Assembly: GCF_039541115.1 (NCBI RefSeq) | Contig: NZ_BAABFP010000005.1 | Span: 728,447-792,446 of the forward strand | DNA length: 64,000 nt | From: Angustibacter luteus | Lineage (GTDB): Bacteria; Actinomycetota; Actinomycetes; Actinomycetales; Angustibacteraceae | Direction: 5' to 3' | Shown: positions 26,575 through 33,908 of the stretch, piece by piece | Position numbering within the stretch: the stretch's first letter is position 1 | Layout of the letters: every line of letters starts with the position of its first letter | The notes under the pieces: generated by a model | The model's input: the letters and a program-made list of their open reading frames with translations, nothing else | Databases searched by the model: none | Told to the model about the DNA's origin: nothing | Made by a program: the position numbers and the translations under genes

Positions 26575-26778
26575 TCAGATGGCGGTGACGTTCTCCGCCT
26601 GCGGGCCCTTGGGGCCCTGGGTGATCTCGAACTCGACGCGCTGGTTCTCGTCCAGCGAGCGGTAGCCCTGGCTCTGGATCGCCGAGTAGTGCACGAAGAC
26701 GTCGGCGCCGCCGCCGTCCTGAGCAATGAAGCCGAAGCCCTTCTCAGCGTTGAACCACTTCACAGAACCCTGTGCCAT
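26575..26778 (-). CDS. Cold-shock protein (CspA family)
   Basis: A 67-aa single-stranded nucleic acid-binding protein of the cold-shock domain family, acting as an RNA chaperone. Both RNA-binding motifs are present, KGFGFI and VFVHYSAI, and the start [18 protein letters not shown] is almost invariant in actinomycetes. GGAGGAG lies 7-8 nt before ATG 26778, one of the stronger ribosome-binding sites in the window, as expected for an abundant protein. A -10-like CATAAT at 26956-26961 would give a leader of about 170 nt, typical of csp mRNAs. A perfect hairpin after the stop ends the transcript, so it is monocistronic. Confidence 0.96.
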   Translation of the reverse strand: MAQGSVKWFNAEKGFGFIAQDGGGADVFVHYSAIQSQGYRSLDENQRVEFEITQGPKGPQAENVTAI

Positions 26779-26955
26779 GCCGTCTCCTCCAGGGGACGTA
26801 CTGCGACCGACACTGTGCCGGTCTGGTGTGCGGTCATACATCCCCACGTTGGAGCTGTGGCCCTAGCGAGCGGAGCCCGTGAACATCAGCGCCCGGGGCG
26901 GATACGCCACCCCCAGCGCCGATCAACGCAAGAAATCTGAACTGCAGCACCGACT

Positions 26956-26961
26956 ATTATG
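26956..26961 (-). promoter_or_regulatory. Candidate promoter for the cold-shock gene
   Basis: CATAAT on the minus strand matches five of six -10 bases and sits in an unusually AT-rich patch (about 26921-26961). A weak -35 (CTGGCG) lies 17 bp upstream. If used, it gives a leader of about 170 nt before the csp start. The remaining 26779-26955 interval holds no gene that I can support. Confidence 0.4.
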
Positions 26962-27018
26962 CCATGCAGGGGGCTCAGCGCCAGTGTTGTCACCCGGTCG
27001 ATTCGCTCGAGAACCAGG

Positions 27019-28215
27019 TCAGGACAGGACCCGCAACCGGATGGTCTCGGGCATCTGCTCCAGGCGCTCGACGATCTCCGGCGTGTAGTCGGCGTTGACG
27101 TCCGTGACCAGGTAGCCGACGTCTCCGCGGGTGCTCAGGTTCTGCGCCTCGACGTTGACCCCGTGCTCGGCGAACAGGGCGTTCACGGTGGCCAGCACCC
27201 CCGGCACGTTGCGGTGCATGTGCGCCAGCCGGTGCGACCCGGCCAGGTCGCCGGCCCCGATCGGGGGCATGTTGACCGACAGGGACGTCGAGCCGCCCTG
27301 GGCGTAGCCGATCAGCTTGCCCGCGACGAAGCGCCCGATGTCCTGCTGCGCCTCCTGCGTGCTGCCGCCGACGTGCGGGGTGAGGATCACGTTGGGCAGG
27401 CCGCGCAGGTCGGAATCGAAGGGGTCCCCCTGGCGCTTCGGCTCGAACGGGAAGACGTCGATCGCCGCGCCGGCGATGTGACCGGACCGGATGTGCTTGC
27501 CGAGCGCCTCGGTGTCGACCACGAAGCCGCGGGACATGTTCATGAAGAACGAGCGCGGCCGCATCGTCGCGAACTGCTGCTCGCCGAACATGTCCTGGTT
27601 GCCCGGACGTCCGTCGACGTGCAGGGAGATGACCTCGGCGGTCTCGAGCAGCTCGCCGAGGCTGCCGCAGCGGCGGGCGTTCCCCATCGCCAGCCGGTCC
27701 TCGGTGTCGTAGAAGAACACCGACATGCCGAGTGCCTCCGCGACCACGGACAGCTGAGAGCCGATGTTGCCGTAGCCGACGATGCCCAGCTTGCGGCCGC
27801 GCACCTCGTGCGAGCCCTTGGCCGACTTGTCCCAGATTCCCGCGTGCATGGCGGCGTTCTTCTCGGTCAGCCGGCGGGCGAGCGCGATGATCGCGCCGAT
27901 GGTCACCTCGACCACGCTGCGGGTGTTCGAGTACGGCGCGTTGAACACGGCGACGCCGTTCCCGGTCGCTGCGGTGAGGTCGATCTGGTTGGTGCCGATG
28001 CAGAACGCGCCGACGGCCTGCAGCTGCGGCGCGCCGGCCAGCACCTTCTCGGTCAGGAAGGTCGTCGACCGGATGCCGAGCAGGTCGATGCCGGGCAGGG
28101 CGTCGATCAGCTCGTCCTCGTCCAACGCTCCGGAGCGGGTCTCGACCTCGTGGCCGCTGGCTCGCAGCAGCTCGGCCGCGTCGGTGTGGATGTTCTCGAG
28201 CAGCAGTGCGCGCAC
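27019..28215 (-). CDS. serA: D-3-phosphoglycerate dehydrogenase
   Basis: Catalyses the first committed step of serine synthesis, oxidising 3-phosphoglycerate with NAD. The NAD-binding motif is LGIVGYGNIGSQL (about residues 150-162), and the catalytic Arg, Glu and His fall in MNMSRGFVVD, AAIDVFPFEPK and VILTPHVGGST. A C-terminal ACT domain (about 325-398, AHMHRNVPGVLATVNALFAEHG) allows feedback by serine. At 398 aa it is of the shorter E. coli SerA type, not the long 530-aa type that dominates in actinomycetes. GTG 28215 has AGGAGA 7 nt upstream. It is divergent from the spermidine synthase-like gene, 110 bp away. Confidence 0.93.
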   Translation of the reverse strand: MRALLLENIHTDAAELLRASGHEVETRSGALDEDELIDALPGIDLLGIRSTTFLTEKVLAGAPQLQAVGAFCIGTNQIDLTAATGNGVAVFNAPYSNTRSVVEVTIGAIIALARRLTEKNAAMHAGIWDKSAKGSHEVRGRKLGIVGYGNIGSQLSVVAEALGMSVFFYDTEDRLAMGNARRCGSLGELLETAEVISLHVDGRPGNQDMFGEQQFATMRPRSFFMNMSRGFVVDTEALGKHIRSGHIAGAAIDVFPFEPKRQGDPFDSDLRGLPNVILTPHVGGSTQEAQQDIGRFVAGKLIGYAQGGSTSLSVNMPPIGAGDLAGSHRLAHMHRNVPGVLATVNALFAEHGVNVEAQNLSTRGDVGYLVTDVNADYTPEIVERLEQMPETIRLRVLS

Positions 28216-28325
28216 GCCGTCTCTCCTGGAGCGTCGTCGGAGGTGGTACCTCAGGGTACGAGGACTGCCCGCAGGACGAGACGCCGGTCCACCTCGTGGA
28301 CGCCCGTCGCCCTAGGCTGGGCCGG

Positions 28326-29108
28326 GTGAGCGAGGCAGACCAGCCGCCCAGCCGGCCCTCCGTCGTCCAGGACCCGGACGACCCGCTCGGCTACACGATG
28401 CTGGTCTCGGGGGTGCCGAGCAGCTACGTGCACCTCGGCGACCCCACCCGGCTGGAGTTCGAGTACGTGCGGTGGGCGGGCGACGTCATCGACGTCATGG
28501 CCGCCGAGGGCGAGCCCGTGCACACGGTTCACGTCGGAGGGGCAGGCTGCACCCTGGCCCGGTACGTCGCGGCGACCCGGCCGCGCTCCCGACAGATCGT
28601 GCTGGACGACGACCCCGCGGTGATCGAGCTGGCCCGGCAGACGTTCGGTTACAGCCGGCGCAGCGGCTTCCGGCTCCGCGAGGGCGACGGTCTCGAGGGA
28701 CTGCGTCCGCTCGAGTCCGGGCACTTCGACCTGGTCATCCGCGACGCGTTCGCCGGCGACACGACTCCCGCGCACCTGACGACCACGGAGTTCGTCGGCC
28801 AGGCCGCGCGCGTGCTGAGCGCGGACGGCCTGTACGTGGCCAACATCGCCGACCGTCCCGGGCTCGGGCTGGTCCGGCGCGAGGTCGCGACCGCCTTGAC
28901 GCTGTTCTCGCAGGTGGCGCTCGTCGGCGAGACCCAGCACCTGCGCGGCCGGCGGTACGGGAACGTGCTCCTGCTGGCCTCGCGGCGGCGGCTGCCCATC
29001 GCCGACCTGACCCGCCGGGTGGTCAGCGGTCCGGTACCGGCCCGCGTCGTGCCGCCCTCCGACGTCCGGCAGCTGGCGTCCGGCGCCGACCCGATCACCC
29101 CGCCCTAG
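28326..29108 (+). CDS. Spermidine synthase-like protein
   Basis: A 260-aa Rossmann-fold protein of the polyamine aminopropyltransferase superfamily. The nucleotide-binding loop is VHVGGAGCTLARYV (about residues 60-73), the acidic residue after strand 2 is in IVLDDDPAVIELAR, and the motif IRDAFAGDTTPAHLTTTEF replaces the DAFD-type catalytic loop. It is shorter than true spermidine synthases and has no N-terminal beta-barrel domain, so it may be a methyltransferase-like relative. GTG 28326 has TAGGCT ending 7 nt upstream. Its stop codon TAG interlocks with that of the convergent HxlR gene: both stops share the palindrome CTAG at 29105-29108. Confidence 0.82.
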   Translation: MSEADQPPSRPSVVQDPDDPLGYTMLVSGVPSSYVHLGDPTRLEFEYVRWAGDVIDVMAAEGEPVHTVHVGGAGCTLARYVAATRPRSRQIVLDDDPAVIELARQTFGYSRRSGFRLREGDGLEGLRPLESGHFDLVIRDAFAGDTTPAHLTTTEFVGQAARVLSADGLYVANIADRPGLGLVRREVATALTLFSQVALVGETQHLRGRRYGNVLLLASRRRLPIADLTRRVVSGPVPARVVPPSDVRQLASGADPITPP

Positions 29109-29845
29109 GCAGTGGCCCGCGGGGGTAGCGCCACCGGCGCCACCGGCACGACCTGCCGGCGCAGCTCGGCGCGGCGCAAGCCTTCGGCGAAGAGGCTCAT
29201 GTCGAACCACGTCGGGAAGGCGCGGGCCAGCCGGCTCGGGCCGATCAGGCGGGCGTGGCCGTCCGCGACGAGCTCGCGGAACGGCACCCGCCCGTTCAGC
29301 CACCGGTGCATCTGGGCCGTGTCGGCCTGGACGGCCAGGTCCACGTCGTGGCCCTGGTCCTCGCGGCAGACGGTGGCGCCGCTCGAGTCCACCGCGAGCC
29401 AGCCCTCGGCCGCGCCGGGCCCGGTCAGGGCGAAGTGGACGACGGTGCGCGTCGCCGGGAGCTTGGCCGGGATCGCGTGCTGGTGCAGCCGCCAGATCAC
29501 GGACAGACCGTCGCAGTCCTCGTCGGTGGGGTCGCCGAACACCCACTCCGCCGCCCAGTGCCCCATCGCCCAGACGATCGGGGTCAGCCCCTCACCCGCC
29601 TCGGTGAGGACGTACCGCCCGGGCCGGCCCCGCGTCGAGACCTCGCGGCGCACGAGTCCCTGCCGCGCCAGCTGCCGTAGCCGCTGGGTGAGCAAGGTCC
29701 GGCTGATCCGCGGGATGCCGCGGTGGATCTCGTTGAACCCGGTGGCGCCGACCATGAGCTCCCGGATGACCAGCGGTGTCCACCGGTCACCGAGGACGTC
29801 GACACCCATCGCGATGGGGCAGTAGTCGGAGTAGCTCGTCCTCAT
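29105..29845 (-). CDS. HxlR-family transcriptional regulator with C-terminal SCP2-like domain
   Basis: A 246-aa regulator. The N-terminal 100 residues are a HxlR winged helix, opening with the redox/electrophile-type cysteine region YSDYCPIAMGVDVLGDRWT and continuing through RELMVGATGFNEIHRGIPRISRTLLTQRL with the wing RGRPGRYVLTEAG. The C-terminal half (VVHFALTGPGAAEGWLAV, DVDLAVQADTAQMHRW, RAFPTWF) resembles a sterol-carrier-like ligand-binding fold often joined to this type of regulator. ATG 29845 is used; ATG 29854 is equally possible. An imperfect palindrome at 29881-29897, just upstream, is a good autoregulatory operator. The regulated genes may be the divergent small genes at 30082-30461. 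Confidence 0.85.
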   Translation of the reverse strand: MRTSYSDYCPIAMGVDVLGDRWTPLVIRELMVGATGFNEIHRGIPRISRTLLTQRLRQLARQGLVRREVSTRGRPGRYVLTEAGEGLTPIVWAMGHWAAEWVFGDPTDEDCDGLSVIWRLHQHAIPAKLPATRTVVHFALTGPGAAEGWLAVDSSGATVCREDQGHDVDLAVQADTAQMHRWLNGRVPFRELVADGHARLIGPSRLARAFPTWFDMSLFAEGLRRAELRRQVVPVAPVALPPRATA

Positions 29846-29880
29846 GGCCTCCATGGTCGCCCGGCCACCGAGCGCTGGGT

Positions 29881-29897
29881 AGTGCATTTTCTGTACT
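29881..29897. promoter_or_regulatory. Candidate HxlR operator
   Basis: AGTGCA-TTTTC-TGTACT is an inverted repeat with one mismatch in six pairs, in an AT-rich patch 27-36 nt upstream of the HxlR start. The position and size fit an autoregulatory site for a winged-helix dimer. Confidence 0.45.
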
Positions 29898-30015
29898 GCT
29901 TGGCAGGCGTCGGCCGGGGCGCGCAGCACCGGATATGCGGTGCTTCAGGCGGTTTCGATCGCACGACGCGGGCCGACGGCGGCGGTACGGCATCGCCACT
30001 CGTCGGGGCTACCCG

Positions 30016-30043
30016 GTGCGACGGACGCTACGTGCGACGGACG
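30016..30043 (+). repeat. 12-bp direct repeat upstream of small genes
   Basis: GTGCGACGGACG occurs at 30016-30027 and again at 30032-30043, a 16-bp period. It lies 40 nt before the 43-aa gene. It could be a tandem activator site or chance in a GC-rich leader. Confidence 0.4.
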
Positions 30044-30081
30044 GGCACCGGAGCCGTCCGCACCACGACGAGAGGTCTGTC

Positions 30082-30213
30082 ATGCACTCCGCACTCACCG
30101 CCCCGTACGCCGCCGAGGTCGTCGCCAGCCGCCTGATCGAGGCGCAGCGACGTCACCACGACACCGGACGGCGCCCCCGCCGTCGGTGGATCCGACGCGG
30201 GCTCCCCCGGTGA
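30082..30213 (+). CDS. Small basic protein, 43 aa
   Basis: A 43-residue protein, MHSALTAPYAAEVVASRLIE followed by a strongly cationic tail rich in Arg. Short proteins with an amphipathic helix (AEVVASRLIEAQRRHH) and an arginine-rich end are common in actinomycetes and are usually unannotated or hypothetical. A purine-rich GAGAGG lies 6-8 nt before the ATG, third codon positions are mostly G or C, and the stop overlaps the GTG of the next gene, which supports real translation. The function is unknown; RNA or membrane binding would suit the charge. It is divergent from the HxlR regulator and could be its target. Confidence 0.5.
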   Translation: MHSALTAPYAAEVVASRLIEAQRRHHDTGRRPRRRWIRRGLPR

Positions 30214-30461
30214 CCGCCGCACTGCAGCTGTTCGGTGCGACGGCCATCGGGGTCGGCCTGCTCGGGACGTACCTGGCCGCACAGCGACGCCTGGGCTGGC
30301 TGGTGTGCATCGCCTCGACGGTGATGTGGCGGCCGGCGCTCACCCAGGGGCGGCAGTGGGCGGCCGTCGCCAACTGCGGCCTGTCGATCGCGATCTGCCT
30401 GCGCAACTACCGCGCGACCAGTGGCCGGGACGCGCCGGCTCAGGCTCCGGGGTCCTCTTGA
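30210..30461 (+). CDS. Small membrane protein, 83 aa
   Basis: An 83-residue protein with two hydrophobic segments, ALQLFGATAIGVGLLGTYLA (residues 4-23) and WAAVANCGLSIAICL (about 51-65), joined by a basic loop containing WLVCIASTVMWRPALTQG. The pattern, with a short charged turn and a C-terminal RNYR, resembles small PnuC-like or holin-sized membrane proteins, but I cannot name a family. The GTG start overlaps the stop of the 43-aa gene by four bases, so the two are coupled. Its 3' end overlaps the convergent PAC2 gene by 22 bp. Codon bias is normal for the region. Confidence 0.55.
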   Translation: MTAALQLFGATAIGVGLLGTYLAAQRRLGWLVCIASTVMWRPALTQGRQWAAVANCGLSIAICLRNYRATSGRDAPAQAPGSS

Positions 30462-31372
30462 CCGCCGGGGGCCTCGGCCTTGAGGTAGCGCTCCACCTCG
30501 GCGGCCAGCTCGTCCGCGGACGGCAGCTTCGCGTCGTCGGTCGCCAGCAGGCTGCGGCGCTCCTGACCGCCCACGTAGGCGTCGTACTGCTGCTCCAGAG
30601 CGGTGACCACGCGGGCGACCTCGTCCGAGCCGGCGACCTGCTCGGCAATGGCCTCGCGGGTCTGCTCGGCGGCACTGAGCAGGTCCGAGCGCGGGACCAC
30701 GAGTCCGGCGTAGTCGCTGAGCGAGTCGAGCAGCACAGCGGCCGCATCGGGGTACGGGGTGTCGGACAGGTAGTGCGGCACCTGGACGACGAAGCCCAGT
30801 GCCGGGTGCCCGGCCTCGCCCAGCCGCAGCTCGAGGAGCGCGGCGGCCGAGCCCGGGATCTGCACGGTGCCCGGCCAGCTCTGGCCCTGCGGCACCAGGT
30901 CGGCGCGGTTGGCGTGCCCGATGACGCCGAGCGGACGGGTGTGCGGGACTGGCATCCCGATCGCGTGCAGGCCCACCGTGGAGGACACGTCGAAGTGCTC
31001 GATGAGCTCGGTCACCGCGGCGGCGAAGCGTTCCCACTGGGTGTCCGGCTCCGGTCCGCGCAGGAGCAGGAAGACCTGCCCGTCCCGGTCCCGCACGGCG
31101 TACAGCACCAGCTCGGGGCGCTCGAACGAGGCGTAGTGGTCGTGGTCGTACACCATGGCGGGGCGCCGCGACCGGTAGTCGACCAGCTGGTCCGCGTCGA
31201 AGGTGGCGACCGGCTCGTGCGGCAGGGAGCCGAGCAGGTGGTCCGCGACGAGGCGTGGGGCCGAGCCGGCGTCCACGAACCCGTTCAGCGCGTGCACCAG
31301 CACCGGGCCCGGGCCGGGCACGAGGTCCGGCGAGGGGTCGGCGAGCGTGTACAGGCTACGAGGGTCGAGCAC
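30440..31372 (-). CDS. PAC2 family protein
   Basis: A 310-aa member of the PAC2 (proteasome assembly chaperone 2-like) family, widely conserved in actinomycetes and of unknown biochemical role. Typical segments are VLVHALNGFVDAGSAPRLVADHLL near the N-terminus, YDHDHYASFERPELVLYAVRD, the central VGLHAIGMPVPHTRPLGVIGHAN and FVVQVPHYLSDTPYPDAAAVLLDSL. The C-terminal helix (ALEQQYDAYVGGQERRSLL) also matches the family. GTG 31372 has GGAGG five nt upstream. In archaea and eukaryotes PAC2 relatives assist proteasome assembly, but whether this one does cannot be told. It converges on the 83-aa membrane protein. Confidence 0.88.
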   Translation of the reverse strand: MLDPRSLYTLADPSPDLVPGPGPVLVHALNGFVDAGSAPRLVADHLLGSLPHEPVATFDADQLVDYRSRRPAMVYDHDHYASFERPELVLYAVRDRDGQVFLLLRGPEPDTQWERFAAAVTELIEHFDVSSTVGLHAIGMPVPHTRPLGVIGHANRADLVPQGQSWPGTVQIPGSAAALLELRLGEAGHPALGFVVQVPHYLSDTPYPDAAAVLLDSLSDYAGLVVPRSDLLSAAEQTREAIAEQVAGSDEVARVVTALEQQYDAYVGGQERRSLLATDDAKLPSADELAAEVERYLKAEAPGGQEDPGA

Positions 31373-31469
31373 GTGGTCCTCCGTCAGCGGCGACGTCGAA
31401 GGTGACCGGGTGGTCGCGGGTGCCGCCTGCCGTGGTCAACGCCGACGGCGGCCAGAACCATCCCTGCCG

Positions 31470-31619
31470 TCAGGCCGGGCGGCAGTCCTCGTCGCGCGAC
31501 GTCACGGGCAGCGGGCGACCGGCGTGGTCGAGCCGGAGGCGACGGGGGTTGGCGACGCTCTGGCTGGTCCGGGGACGCTCGCCACCAGACGCGGCGACGA
31601 TGGTGGTGTCCTGGCTCAC
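31470..31619 (-). CDS. Small protein of unknown function, 49 aa
   Basis: A 49-residue protein starting VSQDTTIVAASGGERPRTSQ and ending in a charged stretch with RRLRLDHAGRPLPV. The best evidence for it is a strong ribosome-binding site, GGGAGG at 31625-31630, five nt before GTG 31619, in a stretch with no other gene. There is no signal peptide or membrane segment. I know of no function. It is divergent from the WXG-like gene pair, with 150 bp between the starts, and upstream of the PAC2 gene on the same strand. An immunity role towards the adjacent toxin candidate is conceivable only from position and is not supported by the sequence. Confidence 0.45.
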   Translation of the reverse strand: MSQDTTIVAASGGERPRTSQSVANPRRLRLDHAGRPLPVTSRDEDCRPA

Positions 31620-31742
31620 GAGTGCCTCCCAGCGGTTTTCTGTTGAAGACTTGACCATTCTGGCAGACGCGGAGACTGCCTCCGCATCCGGGGCCCTCCC
31701 CGACCCTGTGGACAACGTCGGCGGCGACCCGCGCACCTTCTC

Positions 31743-31748
31743 TACGGT
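31743..31748 (+). promoter_or_regulatory. -10 element of the type VII substrate/toxin pair
   Basis: TACGGT ends 7 nt before ATG 31756, placing the start point at or beside that ATG. This ATG opens a five-codon frame and not the main gene. Confidence 0.5.
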
Positions 31749-31755
31749 CGGTGAC

Positions 31756-31773
31756 ATGAGGACCCCACGATGA
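31756..31773 (+). CDS. Possible five-codon leaderless upstream frame (MRTPR)
   Basis: ATG AGG ACC CCA CGA TGA begins at the predicted transcription start, and its stop overlaps the ATG of the WXG-like gene (ATGA). If translated it would couple initiation to the main gene. Alternatively the GAGG inside it (31758-31761) acts as a Shine-Dalgarno site 8 nt before ATG 31770 and the mini-frame is incidental. Confidence 0.35.
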   Translation: MRTPR

Positions 31774-32072
31774 ACGGTGCCAGCTTCAGCGTCGTGCCCG
31801 CCGTGCTCGAGGCGGAGGCATCGCGGCTCGAGGCCGCCGCGCACGCCGTCCGCGACCTGCGTGAGCACCCCGGCGTGCTCCGCGGGCGCGCCCTGGACAG
31901 CGGCGACGACGAGCTCGCTGCCGCACTGGTGGGTTTCGCCTCGGCCTGGCAGGACGGGCTGGACCGGGTGGCGTCGCAGGCCACCCGGTGGGCGCTGGTG
32001 ATGCGTACGGCGCGCGACACCTACCTGCGAACCGAGCACGCGGTCGCGTCCATGTCCTGGACGGGCCGATGA
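31770..32072 (+). CDS. WXG100/EspC-like type VII secretion substrate
   Basis: A 100-aa, all-helical, cysteine-free protein. It has the build of small type VII substrates: helix 1 in VVPAVLEAEASRLEAAAHAV, a turn with GVLRGRALDSGDDELAAAL, and helix 2 containing FASAWQDGLDRVASQATRW, followed by a tail with AVMRTARDTYLRTEHAV-like helix and a Y-x3-E pattern (YLRTE) that resembles the YxxxD/E export signal. It sits 13 nt upstream of the large toxin-like protein, as dedicated WXG partners do, so the two probably form a secreted complex. No ESX membrane machinery is in the window. The N- and C-termini read normally for the lineage. Confidence 0.7.
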   Translation: MNGASFSVVPAVLEAEASRLEAAAHAVRDLREHPGVLRGRALDSGDDELAAALVGFASAWQDGLDRVASQATRWALVMRTARDTYLRTEHAVASMSWTGR

Positions 32073-32085
32073 GCGGGCCGGCCCG

Positions 32086-33816
32086 ATGAGCGGGGCGCCG
32101 ACCCTGGCCGAGGCTCCGCCGCGGGCGTTCCCCGGTGCCTCCTGCGGGGCGGACGTCGTCCCCGGGCGGGTGTCGAGGGTGCTGGACGTCGCGACCGAGC
32201 TGGAGCAGGTCTGCGACGGCCTGCTGCGGCTGTCCGCGTTGATGCAGCGGATCGCCGTCCCCGGCTGGCAGGGCCGGGCTGCGCGCTGGTGCCAGCACGC
32301 GATCTCGTTCGACTCGCGCCCGGTGGGTCGAGCCGGGTCCGTGATGGCCCAGGCCGCCGACCACCTCCGCCAGCACGCCGCCGTCCTGGCCCGGGCGCAG
32401 CAGGTCGCGCAGGACGCGGTGACCGCCGACCTGCAGGCCGCGCGGGTGACCGCCGACTGGGCGCGCGCGGGCGCCGCCGGCCGCGACCCGATGGCGGACA
32501 CCCGGATGATGCTGACGGAACAGGTCGACCGCGCCCGGACCCAGGTCCGCGCCAGCGGGGCCGATGCGGCGGCCGCGCTCAGGTCGGCCCGTGACCTCGC
32601 TCCACAGCACTCGACGCTCCAGCGTCAGCTCAGCCGCGCGCTGGACTCCGCCGAGGACATCGACGTCGGACTGGTCAAGGGAACCGCCGACCTCCTGGCG
32701 CCTCTGCTGCTCACCTCCGTGCAGCAGACGGTGAACCCCACCGGCTACCGGGGTGACGATGCGGCCCAGGCGCTCCGGGGAGCCGCGACTCATCCGGGCA
32801 GGACCACCCGCGCGCTGCTCGACCTCGACACCTGGGACGAGAGCAAGACGGTGTGGGGCGCGAGCCTGGTCCCGGCCACGCTCGTCACCGTGGCGACTGC
32901 CGGCACCGGGTCGGCGGCTCGGCTGTCCACGTTCGCGGCGCGGGTGCACTCGATGGCGCCGGGCGCCGAAGGACTCGCACTGCGCACGGCGATCCGCGAG
33001 CAACGGCTGTACGGCCGCGAAGGGCTGAGGGTGCGGGACCTGACGCCGTACGCGAGCGAGCCCAGCCGGATCGGCACGGTGACCCGGCTGGCACCGCTGG
33101 ACCACGCGGTGGCGAAGGCGGTCGCCCGAGACGCTGCGCACGCCGAGCCGGGCGTGACGCCACGGATCGAGCGGGTGGCCGACCGCCTGGGCGGCACCCG
33201 GGAGTACCCCGACACCGTGCTCAAGGGCGGGGCGTCGCTGAACCGGAAGCTCGCCGGTGACCTGGCCGGGGCCAGCGGGCGCCCGGCCCCGGTGGCCGGG
33301 CGGGTCAACGACGCCGTGCGGTACACGATCGTGTACCCCGACGACGTCTACGTCGCCCGATCGGTGCAGACCGTCGAACAGCTGCGGCACGAGGGGTTTC
33401 AGGTCGTCGAAGCCAAGTCGTTCTGGGGCAAGGAGCGCTACCAGGGGCTCAACATCACGGTGCGCGACCCGGTCAGCGGCCGGCTGCTGGAGGTGCAGAC
33501 GCACACCGCGGACAGCTTCCGCGCCGGCGGCGAGACGCACGCCGACTACGACCTCTACCGGGACGTCGGTATCGACCCCGAGCGCAAGGCAGCGCTCGAG
33601 CGGGTGATCGGCGACCGCTACCGGCTGGTGCCACCCCCGCCGGGCATCGGTGACCTGCCGGCTGCACTCGCCCGGCTCGGCCAGGACGCACCGGCCACCT
33701 CGACCGCACCCGGACTGCTCAGCCACGACCCGCGCGCGGTCGCGCAGAACGCGGCGGCGACGCTCGGCGCCACCGGGGCGACGCGGGCGAGCGCGACACC
33801 CGCCGACGAACCGTGA
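32086..33816 (+). CDS. Candidate type VII-exported toxin with RelA/SpoT-like synthetase domain
   Basis: A 576-aa protein in three parts. Residues about 25-130 are helical with a W-x-G turn (PGWQGRAARW), like WXG/LXG targeting domains. Residues about 130-340 are an Ala-rich helical middle. Residues about 340-510 carry, in order, VLKGGASLNRKLAGDL (Lys380, Arg387, Lys388), VNDAVRYTIVY (Asp409, Arg412), RYQGLNITV (Tyr452) and LLEVQTHTADSF (Glu469). These match the order of RelA/SpoT synthetase motifs: the basic ATP-binding segment, the metal-binding Asp, the Y-x-S-L-H strand and the EVQIRT glutamate. No HD hydrolase, TGS or ACT domain is present. The tail is Pro/Ala-rich. It probably uses ATP to pyrophosphorylate nucleotides, as the Tas1 effector does; that is inference. 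Confidence 0.65.
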   Translation: MSGAPTLAEAPPRAFPGASCGADVVPGRVSRVLDVATELEQVCDGLLRLSALMQRIAVPGWQGRAARWCQHAISFDSRPVGRAGSVMAQAADHLRQHAAVLARAQQVAQDAVTADLQAARVTADWARAGAAGRDPMADTRMMLTEQVDRARTQVRASGADAAAALRSARDLAPQHSTLQRQLSRALDSAEDIDVGLVKGTADLLAPLLLTSVQQTVNPTGYRGDDAAQALRGAATHPGRTTRALLDLDTWDESKTVWGASLVPATLVTVATAGTGSAARLSTFAARVHSMAPGAEGLALRTAIREQRLYGREGLRVRDLTPYASEPSRIGTVTRLAPLDHAVAKAVARDAAHAEPGVTPRIERVADRLGGTREYPDTVLKGGASLNRKLAGDLAGASGRPAPVAGRVNDAVRYTIVYPDDVYVARSVQTVEQLRHEGFQVVEAKSFWGKERYQGLNITVRDPVSGRLLEVQTHTADSFRAGGETHADYDLYRDVGIDPERKAALERVIGDRYRLVPPPPGIGDLPAALARLGQDAPATSTAPGLLSHDPRAVAQNAAATLGATGATRASATPADEP

Positions 33817-33908
33817 CCCGGTCCCCCAGCGGCGGGACCCGCGGGCGGGCCACGAGCCTCCCGCTCTGACAGGATCATCCGGGTCGAGTCGAGCGAGGGA
33901 GCGGACGA

